Of a stretch of 64,000 bases of DNA, positions 9,541 through 18,740 are shown piece by piece. The notes beneath the pieces are model-generated. The model was not told the DNA's origin, searched no databases, and worked only from the letters and a program-made list of their open reading frames with translations. The position numbers were made by a program, and so were the translations under genes. Each line of letters begins with the position of its first letter. Position 1 is the first letter of the stretch. Location: contig NZ_CP071455.1 in the NCBI RefSeq assembly GCF_017352135.1, positions 248,001-312,000 of the forward strand, written 5' to 3'. Origin of the DNA: Rhizobium lentis. Its GTDB lineage: Bacteria; Pseudomonadota; Alphaproteobacteria; Rhizobiales; Rhizobiaceae.

Positions 9541-10578
9541 GTGGAACGCAAAGTCAGTCTCAAGGATGTCGCGCGCGATGCTGATGTGTCGCTGAGCACG
9601 GCCTCGCATGCCCTGAACGGAACCGCGCCGCTGACGATCGAGGTGCGCGAGAGGGTTCTGGATTCTGCCAAACGCCTGGGCTACCTCGACCGTCGCAGGA
9701 GGAAGGCGACGATCGCCACGCTGCGCGTTCTGCTTCTCGCCATTCCCGACGATGCCGCTCCGCAGAGCGACCTCAACCTGGTGAGTTGGACGATCCTCAA
9801 CGGCCTTCGCAGGGAATGCGAGCGCCGCGGCATCCGCATCGTCCCTTATGTCAGCACCGGCCGGCGCATCGACGGCACAGAGGTCCGGAAGATCGCGCTG
9901 TCTGAACGCGCCGACGGCATCGTGGTTCTGAACGACGATCAGCCCGAACTCATCCGCAGCCTTGCCTCGGCTGATATGCCCGTCGTCATCGTCAACGGTG
10001 AGGACCCGGCCATGCTGGTCGATACGGTAACGCCCGAAAACCGCTTCGGCGCTCGGCTCGGCATAGAGCATCTGCTGGCGCTCGGCCACCGCCGAATCCT
10101 GCATTTGACCTGGAAGGGCCGCACGACGATCCAGCGCCGATATGACGGCTTTTCCGACGCCTATTTCGCCGCACAGCTTCCCGTGCCTGACGATATGATC
10201 ATCGAGGCCGAGGGATATGAGCCGAGACATGGCGAGGCTGCGATCGACGCGCTGCTCGATCGCGACCCTACGATGAAAGACGCGACCGCTGTCTTCTGCG
10301 CGGCCGACAATCTGGCGCTCGGCTGCCTGAAGGCCCTGGCCGATCGCAACATACGCGTGCCCGACGCGGTCTCCGTGCTCGGCTTCGACGACATCGTTCC
10401 CGGCGAGTTCAGCCGGCCGCCGCTTTCGACGGTGAGCGTACCCACCGACCGGCTCGGCGCCGCCGCTCTCGCGCTTATCGAACAGCGGCTGATTGCCAAC
10501 GATCCGCAGCGGCCGGCACATCGCCTGGAGCTCGGCTGCCATCTCGTCCTGCGCGGCAGCATTGCACCACCGCGCTGA
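9541..10578 (+). CDS. LacI-family transcriptional regulator
   Basis: A 345-residue LacI-type regulator: N-terminal helix-turn-helix (SLKDVARDADVSLSTASHAL, about residues 6-25) with hinge helix, then a periplasmic-binding-protein-like sensor domain with the closing phrases VSVLGFDDIVPGEFSRPPLS and STVSVPTDRLG. The GTG at 9541 was taken as start: it is preceded by GGCGGGA and directly begins the DNA-binding domain. The frame stays open to a TTG at 9475 but that would add 22 atypical residues. The ligand is probably a sugar. It may control the pectin oligosaccharide locus downstream, whose palindromes are of LacI type, but AraC and ROK genes lie between and compete for that role. A weak inverted repeat (ATAACA/TGTTAT, 9457-9481) precedes it. 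Confidence 0.88.
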   Translation: MERKVSLKDVARDADVSLSTASHALNGTAPLTIEVRERVLDSAKRLGYLDRRRRKATIATLRVLLLAIPDDAAPQSDLNLVSWTILNGLRRECERRGIRIVPYVSTGRRIDGTEVRKIALSERADGIVVLNDDQPELIRSLASADMPVVIVNGEDPAMLVDTVTPENRFGARLGIEHLLALGHRRILHLTWKGRTTIQRRYDGFSDAYFAAQLPVPDDMIIEAEGYEPRHGEAAIDALLDRDPTMKDATAVFCAADNLALGCLKALADRNIRVPDAVSVLGFDDIVPGEFSRPPLSTVSVPTDRLGAAALALIEQRLIANDPQRPAHRLELGCHLVLRGSIAPPR

Positions 10579-10608
10579 ACCGCCGGAAGATGCGGGATCC
10601 CGCTCAAA

Positions 10609-11640
10609 TCAGCGTAAGCGTTCAGCCCGCAGCCGCGTATCCCTCGGGCTTTCTCCAAAGGTGTTGCGGTAGATAATGGAGAACCTGCCCGCGTGAGCAA
10701 AACCCCATATCGCGCAGATTTCGCGGACGGATTGCTGGTTGGTCGGGTCCCGCAGATGCTCGCGGGCTGCCTGTAGCCGGATCGTGCGCAGGTATCCTGC
10801 CGGCGACGTTCCCCTGAAGGCCTTAAAGCCCGTTTGCAGCGCGCGAAGGGAAACGCCGACACCATCGGCAACCATCGTCATGGTGAGAGGTTCCGCGATA
10901 TTGGCATGCATGTAGTCGATGGCCCGTCGAACATGCCAAGGCGCAATCAACGATACCTTCTTTCTTTCCAGATGATGAGAGAAACGATGCCGGCCAAATC
11001 GGAGCACCAGATGAGCGAGAGTTTCGCTCATCGCCGCTGCGGCAAGGGGCGAAGATAGAAGCGGACCGCCGTTGCGCATGCCCTGCACGATCGTCTGGAG
11101 CAGATTGCCAATGAGCTGGCCTGACTGCGTTGCAAGATCGAGCACAGGGTCGAGGTCGAGCGACTCGGAGAGTGGCGGTTCAACCAGCGAGGCGAGCGTC
11201 CTCTTCACAACCTTCCAATCCAGGAACAGGACGTCCGAGCGGTGCGGTCCACCCTGGATCACGCGATCGCCGGCTTCGTGGTTGTTGGCCATAAGCAGGT
11301 GACCAGCGCCGCTTTCGACGGTCCGCTTCCCGATCGACAGTCGAAAGGATCCTGAGTGCGGCATGAAAAACGCGAGATGTTGCGGCGAGTCCTCAAGCGT
11401 TCGTATTGTCCACGAACTCTGATATGCCGAATGAAGCACCGTGAGCGCCTCGGTCCTTCTCAAGTCCGCGGCCCAGGCAAACCTCCGGTCATTCTTCAAC
11501 GGCTGCGCGCCGAAAACCCCATAACCCGCTGAAAAGGCTTGGACCATCGACTCGAAGTTGGCCCCTTTATGCGTGGGCGTAAAACCGAAACCCTCGTGCT
11601 CGGCAAGGCGGGCTATAGTCTCTGGTCTCAACGAATCCAT
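10609..11640 (-). CDS. AraC-family transcriptional regulator
   Basis: A 343-residue regulator. The C-terminal third (about residues 235-335) is an AraC/XylS double helix-turn-helix, with AIDYMHANIAEPLTMTMVAD, the SLRALQTGFKAFRGTSPAGY helix region and the end motif IWGFAHAGRFSIIYRNTFGESP. The N-terminal part resembles the AraC-binding-like domain of regulators such as FeaR (includes DVLFLDWKVVKRTLASL), so it probably senses a small molecule, unidentified. It is convergent with the LacI gene (30-base gap) and divergent from the ROK gene. Ribosome site GGGAGGA lies about 12 bases before the ATG. Confidence 0.9.
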   Translation of the reverse strand: MDSLRPETIARLAEHEGFGFTPTHKGANFESMVQAFSAGYGVFGAQPLKNDRRFAWAADLRRTEALTVLHSAYQSSWTIRTLEDSPQHLAFFMPHSGSFRLSIGKRTVESGAGHLLMANNHEAGDRVIQGGPHRSDVLFLDWKVVKRTLASLVEPPLSESLDLDPVLDLATQSGQLIGNLLQTIVQGMRNGGPLLSSPLAAAAMSETLAHLVLRFGRHRFSHHLERKKVSLIAPWHVRRAIDYMHANIAEPLTMTMVADGVGVSLRALQTGFKAFRGTSPAGYLRTIRLQAAREHLRDPTNQQSVREICAIWGFAHAGRFSIIYRNTFGESPRDTRLRAERLR

Positions 11641-11780
11641 GGCGCTCGATTCCTCCCTTGCACCTGAACCGACGCCATCGCGACTGGCCTGACCAATCTT
11701 GATGAGTTAAGCAGGACCCAAAACCATTAGATGATTTTTCTTGCCCTGCAGAAGCAAAGTGGTTCCCTTTCACCTGCTTC

Positions 11781-11793
11781 ACACTTATAGTGT
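11781..11793. promoter_or_regulatory. Short palindrome ahead of the ROK gene
   Basis: ACACT-TAT-AGTGT, perfect 5-bp arms around three bases, 20 bases before the ATG at 11813. The TATAGT within it (11786-11791) could be a -10 box. This suggests an autoregulatory operator, but a 5-bp arm can arise by chance. Confidence 0.35.
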
Positions 11794-11812
11794 AAATCAA
11801 AATGATCGGAAA

Positions 11813-12964
11813 ATGAAGTACGCTCCTTTAAACCATGTGGCCGCACATTTTTTGCGGGACGCGCATCCGGCGAGAGTAGCGTCTCGCAACGAACGGGACC
11901 TCTTGCGGTTGATCTGGAAGTCGCCCGGCATCGAACGCTCGAGCCTGACCGAACCGCTTGATCTCACCCAGCAATCGCTGCACAGAATCGTCGGGCGGCT
12001 CCATGATCGGGGAATGGTCGCCTTTTCCCAGTCGGAAAACCGACGGGCCGGTCCGCCCAGTCCAGAGCTGACGCTCCGACGGGAGTGGTGTCTGACGCTC
12101 GGCATCTCCGTCAACGTCGGCTCGATCGGCCTTTGCCTCATGGGTTTCGGTGAGCCGGTGGACAATATGGAAATTCCGCAGACGGGCTCGTCGCTGTCCG
12201 AGGAGATGGACCGGATCGAAGCGGCGGTCGAAGACATTCTTGCCCGACGCGGTGCCAAGCGGCGCGACATTCTCGGCGTCGGCCTCGCAGTCGCCGGCCA
12301 CCGCATGTTTGAAACGGCTTTCAATTGTCCCCTGCCGCTAGCCCATTGGTCTCTGATCGACCTGGCGCCCTTGCTTGGAGAGCGACTTGGCCTGCCGGTC
12401 TGGGCGGATAATGTCGCCAGGACCGCGGCTCTGGCGGAAGCCATCTTCGGCGTTGGACGTGACGTCGCCGATTTTGCCTATATCGCCCATCTTCACGGTT
12501 ATGGCGGCGGCCTGGTTTCCGGGGGCATGCCGTTTCGCGGCAGTTTCGGGAATGCCGGTGAATTCTCCGTTCTCTTCGGACGTCAGGACTACGACGATCG
12601 CCCCGCCCTCAACCAGCTGCTCGAACATCTTCGCGCCAACGGGCGCGTGGGCCTGACCCTGAGGGATCTGAAGAACGAAAATCTGGTGGATTGGGATGGC
12701 GTCGAGGAATGGATCGACCGCGTCAGTCCGGCCCACAATCGGGCCGTCAATGCGATCTGCGCGATCTTCGACCCGGCATTGATCGTGCTTGGCGGCGAGC
12801 TTCCACATTCGCTTGCGACAATGCTGATCGAACGCACCGAATTCAACAATCTCCCTCGGCATGGCGCATTGCGCGACGTTCCGGCGCTGGCCGTGGCACA
12901 GATCATCGATGCCCCCGGCGCCATCGGCGCGGCCTTGATCCCGCTCTTCGAAACCGTTTTGTGA
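11813..12964 (+). CDS. ROK-family transcriptional regulator (NagC/XylR type), degenerate kinase fold
   Basis: A 383-residue protein with an N-terminal winged helix (RDLLRLIWKSPGIERSSLTE then LTQQSLHRIVGRLHDRGMVA, about residues 28-70) and a C-terminal ROK actin-like domain (GVGLAVAGHRMF, VWADNVARTAALAEAIFG, VLGGELP near the end). The ATG at 11813 was chosen for position; the frame also opens at 11741. The zinc-binding cysteine motif and the catalytic histidine of ROK kinases are missing: the corresponding stretch reads GSFGNAGEFSVLFG. It is therefore a sugar-sensing regulator, not a kinase. Adjacent to and convergent with the pectin oligosaccharide operon, so it is one candidate for its regulator. 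Confidence 0.85.
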   Translation: MKYAPLNHVAAHFLRDAHPARVASRNERDLLRLIWKSPGIERSSLTEPLDLTQQSLHRIVGRLHDRGMVAFSQSENRRAGPPSPELTLRREWCLTLGISVNVGSIGLCLMGFGEPVDNMEIPQTGSSLSEEMDRIEAAVEDILARRGAKRRDILGVGLAVAGHRMFETAFNCPLPLAHWSLIDLAPLLGERLGLPVWADNVARTAALAEAIFGVGRDVADFAYIAHLHGYGGGLVSGGMPFRGSFGNAGEFSVLFGRQDYDDRPALNQLLEHLRANGRVGLTLRDLKNENLVDWDGVEEWIDRVSPAHNRAVNAICAIFDPALIVLGGELPHSLATMLIERTEFNNLPRHGALRDVPALAVAQIIDAPGAIGAALIPLFETVL

Positions 12965-13008
12965 TTACGGCTCGGACAGTCAACCCCGCGCGGCTTCTCC
13001 AAACAGCA

Positions 13009-13046
13009 CTGAAGTGCACCGCCGGACCAGGCGCGGTGCGCTTCAG
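13009..13046. terminator. Hairpin between convergent ROK and ABC permease genes
   Basis: Inverted repeat 13009-13022 with 13033-13046, 14-bp stem with one mismatch and a 10-base loop. It sits in the 173-base gap between two convergent genes, as expected for a bidirectional terminator. There is no T-run on either side, so intrinsic termination may be weak. Confidence 0.5.
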
Positions 13047-13137
13047 CCGGGCGCGATGAGATGGGAATGCAGTCTTCAATGCTTGGGAGGCGCTCTCCAC
13101 ATCTCGACCTCCATTTGGGCTACGCGCCGGGGTCCGG

Positions 13138-14184
13138 TCACTTCATCCCTGTTCCGGCGATGCCTGTCGTGATGTATTTCTGCAGGAACAGGAAGACGAC
13201 GGTGACGGGCAGCAGGCTGAGGAAGGTCATCGCCAGGATATAGTGCCACTGCACCGAGAACTCGCCCTGGAATGCGTTCAGACCGACCTGCAGCGTGAAA
13301 TTCTCGCGGCTGTTGAGGACGATGAGCGGCCAGAGGAAGTCGTTCCAGCGCCAGAGCACCGAAAAGATCGCCAGCACCGCGAGAGCGGGCGCCGTCAGCG
13401 GCAGGATGATGCGCCAGAAGATGCAGAATTCGCTCGCCGCATCGACGCGCGCCGCCTCGATCAATTCGTCGGGAATGGTCAGCATATATTGCCGCAGCAG
13501 GAAGACGGCGGTCGGCGAGGCGATCGTCGGCAGGATGACGCCCCAGAGATTGTCCGCGAGCCCGACCCCGACGATGACGAGATAGGCCGGCACCATGACG
13601 ACGGCGAGCGGGATCATCAGCGTCGAAATGATGATGACGAAAACAGTCGTGTCGCCGCGAAACTTGTATTTCGACAGCGCGAATGCCGCCATGGCGTTGA
13701 CGATTAGCGTCAGAAGCGTCGCAACGACGGTGACGAACACCGAATTCTTGAGGAAGGTCAGGAAGTTGAAGCGCGTCAGCGGATCGGTGTAATTCTCGGT
13801 GGCGACGGTCAGGTGCTGCACCGGCGTGATCCCCTTTACGTCGACGCTGACCGGCGGCCCTGGATTTGCGGGATCGACCATCTGGGCCTTGAGACCGATG
13901 CGCCGCACCATGGCCATTTCGCGCTGCTGGCCATCGACCGTGACCTGCCAGATGCTGAGCGGCTTGTCGAAGCCGGGCACAGTCTGCTCCACCGCTGTCC
14001 GGGGGAGCAGCGACGGCGGAAAGCGCGTGATTTCGGCGGCCGGCTTCAGCGAGGAGAGGCCTGCCCAAACGACGGGGACCAGCACGGCGAGCGTGCCGCC
14101 GATCAGCCAGACCCATGACAACATATCGGTGATATCGATACGACCGGCCCGGCGCGTGCGCGAGAGAAAGCTGATCGGGTTCAT
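13138..14184 (-). CDS. Sugar ABC transporter permease, MalG type
   Basis: A 348-residue inner-membrane permease, last gene of the pectin oligosaccharide operon. It has six predicted helices and the ATPase-docking EAA loop (ELIEAARVDAASEFCIFWRI, near residue 240). It is longer than the usual 280 residues because of an approximately 70-residue periplasmic insert after the first helix (between LKPAAEITRFPPS and TRFNFLTFLKNSV), a feature I recall from alpha-glucoside-type permeases such as AglG. The ATG at 14184 follows the upstream permease stop by one base, with GGAG as ribosome site. Works with the permease, ATPase and binding protein of this locus. Confidence 0.92.
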   Translation of the reverse strand: MNPISFLSRTRRAGRIDITDMLSWVWLIGGTLAVLVPVVWAGLSSLKPAAEITRFPPSLLPRTAVEQTVPGFDKPLSIWQVTVDGQQREMAMVRRIGLKAQMVDPANPGPPVSVDVKGITPVQHLTVATENYTDPLTRFNFLTFLKNSVFVTVVATLLTLIVNAMAAFALSKYKFRGDTTVFVIIISTLMIPLAVVMVPAYLVIVGVGLADNLWGVILPTIASPTAVFLLRQYMLTIPDELIEAARVDAASEFCIFWRIILPLTAPALAVLAIFSVLWRWNDFLWPLIVLNSRENFTLQVGLNAFQGEFSVQWHYILAMTFLSLLPVTVVFLFLQKYITTGIAGTGMK

Positions 14185-14185
14185 C

Positions 14186-15172
14186 TCAGGACTCCATTCG
14201 CTTGCCCAAGCGCAGCTGTATGAGGGTGAGGACCAGAAGCACCAGCCCCATGAGAACCGATGCGGCGGAGGCAAGTCCGAAGACGCGCAGATCGCTGCCG
14301 AATGCCATCTGGTAGATATACTGGACGATGAAGCTGTTGGCCGTGCCGGGACCGCCGCCGTTCGTCAGAACCCAGGCCTCGTCGAAGATCTGCACGGACT
14401 TGATCATCAGAAGGATGAAGACGACGAGCAGGTTCGGAGCCAGCAGGGGCAGCGTGATCCTGAACAGGGTGCGCCGCGGCGAAGCGGCGTCGATGGAGGC
14501 AGCCTCGTAGAGCTCCTTCGGGATCGCCTGCAGGCCGGCGAGCAGGATCAAGGTGTAAAAACCCATATGGAACCAGACCGACACCACCACGACGAAGAAG
14601 CGCGACCAGCCCACATCGAGCAGGAAGATTTCCGGCGGCACGCCGATCATCTGGAAGAAGGCGTTCAGCAACCCGTTACGATCGAGGAACCATTTCCAGA
14701 TCAGACCGATGACGACGGGCGAGAGCAGAACGGGATAGAAGAACATCGCCCGGAAGAAGCCGCGCGCGAAGATCGCCCGATTGAGGATCAGCGCCGTGAT
14801 CAGCGCCACCAGCAATGTGGCGACGACATTGCACGCCACGAACCAGAGCGTATTCCACACCGCCGTCCAGAACAGCGATTCCTGGCAGGTTCCCGGCTGC
14901 AGGTAATTGCCGCAGGAAAGCAGGGTTCGGAAATTGTCGAAGCCGACGAAAGGCCGTTCCGAGACGAAAAGATTGGTGCCGCCGGTGAAGGCGTAACCGA
15001 CCGCGATCGCGATCGGAAGGAAGGTGAAGATGGCAAACAGAATGAGGTTCGGCGCCAGGAACATCCAGGGCATGCGCTTGCGGCCGAAAATGTGCTCGAA
15101 CGCATTCATCGGCGCTTCGACCACCCTCATCGCCGTTTCGCCCGCCTGGGAGAACAATGCACCAGCCGCCAT
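14186..15172 (-). CDS. Sugar ABC transporter permease, MalF type
   Basis: A 328-residue inner-membrane permease with six to seven helices, starting with MPWMFLAPNLILFAIF after a 34-residue cytoplasmic leader. The EAA loop is LYEAASIDAASPRRTLFRI. Two cysteines in the first periplasmic loop (SCGNYLQPGTCQ) could form a disulphide, which is uncommon in this family. It begins two bases after the ATPase stop and ends one base before the next permease. Pairs with the 13138-14184 permease to form the channel. Confidence 0.93.
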   Translation of the reverse strand: MAAGALFSQAGETAMRVVEAPMNAFEHIFGRKRMPWMFLAPNLILFAIFTFLPIAIAVGYAFTGGTNLFVSERPFVGFDNFRTLLSCGNYLQPGTCQESLFWTAVWNTLWFVACNVVATLLVALITALILNRAIFARGFFRAMFFYPVLLSPVVIGLIWKWFLDRNGLLNAFFQMIGVPPEIFLLDVGWSRFFVVVVSVWFHMGFYTLILLAGLQAIPKELYEAASIDAASPRRTLFRITLPLLAPNLLVVFILLMIKSVQIFDEAWVLTNGGGPGTANSFIVQYIYQMAFGSDLRVFGLASAASVLMGLVLLVLTLIQLRLGKRMES

Positions 15173-15174
15173 GG

Positions 15175-16268
<1,094 letters not shown>

Positions 16269-16281
<13 letters not shown>

Positions 16282-17633
16282 GCCCCACTCCCATCAGATG
16301 TCGCCGTTTCGAAGACGACGTCGTTTTCGTTCCAGCCTTGCGGCAGCGGTGCCGGCCGTGTGATCCGCACCTCGTTCATCGATATCCCGGTGACGTCGGC
16401 CACGTAGACGGCAGGCATTCCGCCGGGATAGTTCTGCAAGCCGATCACCCGGCCGTCCGAACCGCGGGTCCAGGCATTGGCCCGCCCGCCGCCATCGGCC
16501 CTCGGTGCGAGGTCGGCGTTCGTCGGACGCAGGTCATAGGTCCGCCCGGTGCCAAGCGTGCCGGCCTGCTGATCGATGGCGATACGGGCCAACGACACAT
16601 TGCGGATGCCAGAAGGTGCTGCCGCAATGACGGTGATCGCCCCTTCCATACGGCCGGTCACGTCTTCGACGATCAGGTTTTCGATGGCGCCCGCGGGGCG
16701 TTCGGCGACGCGGTCGATGACATTGACGGTCAGCGCCTCCCCTGAGCCCCAAAAACCATCCGGTGTTTCCCGGCACTCTACCGCAATCCGCGAGAACCTC
16801 ACGTTCGAGATCCGCCCGCCGTCGCGGGAGAATATGCCGAGCGCTCGGTTGGAAGCCGAGACATTGCAATCCTCGAATAAGACGTTGCTGACGTCACCAT
16901 GCGTTTCCGTGCCGATCTTCAGCGCGCAGCTCAAACTCTCAACGGAGCAACGGCGAATTAGGATGTTTTCGCATCGCCCGATGGCGACGCCTTGAGGGCC
17001 GATGCTCGTCTTCAGGCATATGCCGTCGTCGGCCGTTGATATCCTGCAATCCTCGATGACGGCGCCACGGCAGGCGTCGAGCACGATGCCGTCGGTATTG
17101 GGAAGGCGGCGATCGTTTTCGATGGTGACGTTGCGGACCGTGAGATCGGTGCAGTCGACGAAATGCAGCGTCCACATCGGCGAGCGGCTAATGGTGACGG
17201 AGCTGATCTCGACCTCGTCGCAGCCTTCGAAGACGACGACGCGGGGACGAAATTCGGCCGGGATGAAGGTTCCCACGCTTTCATCGTCGCCTGTGATGAA
17301 GTTGTCGCAGCCGGCCTCGATGCGCCCTTCCCCCGTCAGGCTGATCCGCCGCGCACCGTTAGCGACAATCATGCCGCGGTCCGATTTCTCGGCGACCACC
17401 GAAACCGTCGTATGCGCATAAGCCGCATAATCGGGGACAGGACGCAGGATCGCGCCGGCGGCAAGATGCAGATCGACGCCGGAATGCAGCCGGAGCCCCC
17501 GGCAGAGGTGGATGCCCGCCAGGAGCTCCAGGCGGCCGCCGCCGGCAACCGAAAGACTGTCGATTTCGGACTGCAGGCGGTCGGTATTGTCGCCGTCGAG
17601 CGCCTCAATCGCGACGAGGGAGGAAGCACTCAT
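16269..17633 (-). CDS. Intracellular GH28 polygalacturonase/rhamnogalacturonan hydrolase-like enzyme
   Basis: A 454-residue right-handed beta-helix glycosidase of family GH28. Two of the catalytic motifs are clear: NTDG (Asn179, Asp181) and ADDG (Asp202-Asp203), which together supply the three acidic residues. A following CALKIGTETHG stretch fits the family third motif. There is no signal peptide, so it acts in the cytoplasm on imported oligosaccharides rather than on polymer. It overlaps the GH105 gene by 4 bases upstream and the ATPase gene by 13 bases downstream. Partnership with GH105 points to rhamnogalacturonan or unsaturated galacturonan fragments as substrate; exact linkage unknown. 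Confidence 0.9.
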
Positions 17634-18724
17634 TGGCGGCGGCCACTCTCGATAAGCACTTCGGTCAGAAGCAGCATGGTCAGCGCCTGGCCGTAAGGCG
17701 TCGGCAGGTTCGGGATGCGCCGGTAGAAATCGAGATCGTGACCCATCGGCGTGCCGTCGGAAACGCCGTGGACAACGCCTTCGTCATCGATCTGCGCCAG
17801 CACCGCCGCAAGCGCGCGCTCTGCATAGACCTTGTCGCTCTCGTCGAGAATGCCGGCGTCGATGGCGCGCAATATGCCATAGGCGATGCCCGCGGTTGCC
17901 GAGGTTTCGAGTGGCGAAGCCGGGTCGTCCAGAAGCGTCGTGAACATGCCGTCCGGCCGCTGGTAAGCCTTGAGCGAACGCACCTGGCTGACGAGGACGT
18001 TCGACAGGAAACGCCGGTCCTTCTGACTGAGCGTCGGCACGAGATCGAAGAGTTCGGGGATCGCCACCGTGATCCAGGCATTGCCGCGCGCCCAGAAGGC
18101 ATTGGCGAAATTGTGCCGGCCGTTGAAGGTCCAGCCGTGATACCAAAGGCCGCTTACCGGGTCGGAAAGATAGCGAGTGTGGATTACGAACTGATAGACG
18201 GCCTCGTCAATCCAGTCGTCGCGCCCGCAGAGGACGCCGGCCTGGGCGAGGAAGAGGCAGGCCATGAACAGCGTGTCGTCCCACAATTCCCCGTCGTTGA
18301 GACGTTCCTTGACGACATGCTGGAAGCCACCATCCTCGGTCTTCGGCAGCTCCTTGACGAGCCATTCGGCCCAGTCCTCGACCAGCGCGCGAAAATCGGG
18401 ACGCTCGACATGCTGAACGAGGATCGCGAGCGGCAGCATCGGCGCCGTGCTGTTGATCTGGCGCGGCGGAATACCCCGTTCGATTTGGGCGCTGTACCAC
18501 GCAACGAGCTCCTGCAACGCCTTCTGGTCATTGGCGGATATTGCGCGGCGCAAGAATCCGTAAAGGCCGACGCCGACTTCCCAGTCCCATTCGTCGAACT
18601 GGATGCCGGAGGCGGCGCTGTCCGTGACGAGACCCTCCTTGATGCCCCGGAGTCGGCTGAAAGCCGTCGCCACGCGATCGATGGTCGTCAGGAGAGCGGC
18701 GTTGTCGACAGATGCTGTGTTCAT
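17630..18724 (-). CDS. GH105 unsaturated (rhamno)galacturonyl hydrolase, YteR-like
   Basis: A 364-residue (alpha/alpha)6-barrel enzyme of family GH105, which removes the 4,5-unsaturated galacturonyl group left by pectate or rhamnogalacturonan lyases through hydration of the double bond. Family features are GELWDDTLFM (WDD at 148-150, Asp of the active site), WYHGW and FWARGNAW. No signal peptide, so cytoplasmic. Its presence tells that the imported oligosaccharides are lyase products. It starts 16 bases after the 840-residue protein and overlaps GH28 by 4 bases, so all are one transcript. Confidence 0.93.
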   Translation of the reverse strand: MNTASVDNAALLTTIDRVATAFSRLRGIKEGLVTDSAASGIQFDEWDWEVGVGLYGFLRRAISANDQKALQELVAWYSAQIERGIPPRQINSTAPMLPLAILVQHVERPDFRALVEDWAEWLVKELPKTEDGGFQHVVKERLNDGELWDDTLFMACLFLAQAGVLCGRDDWIDEAVYQFVIHTRYLSDPVSGLWYHGWTFNGRHNFANAFWARGNAWITVAIPELFDLVPTLSQKDRRFLSNVLVSQVRSLKAYQRPDGMFTTLLDDPASPLETSATAGIAYGILRAIDAGILDESDKVYAERALAAVLAQIDDEGVVHGVSDGTPMGHDLDFYRRIPNLPTPYGQALTMLLLTEVLIESGRRQ

Positions 18725-18740
18725 GCTGGAGACCTATGTT

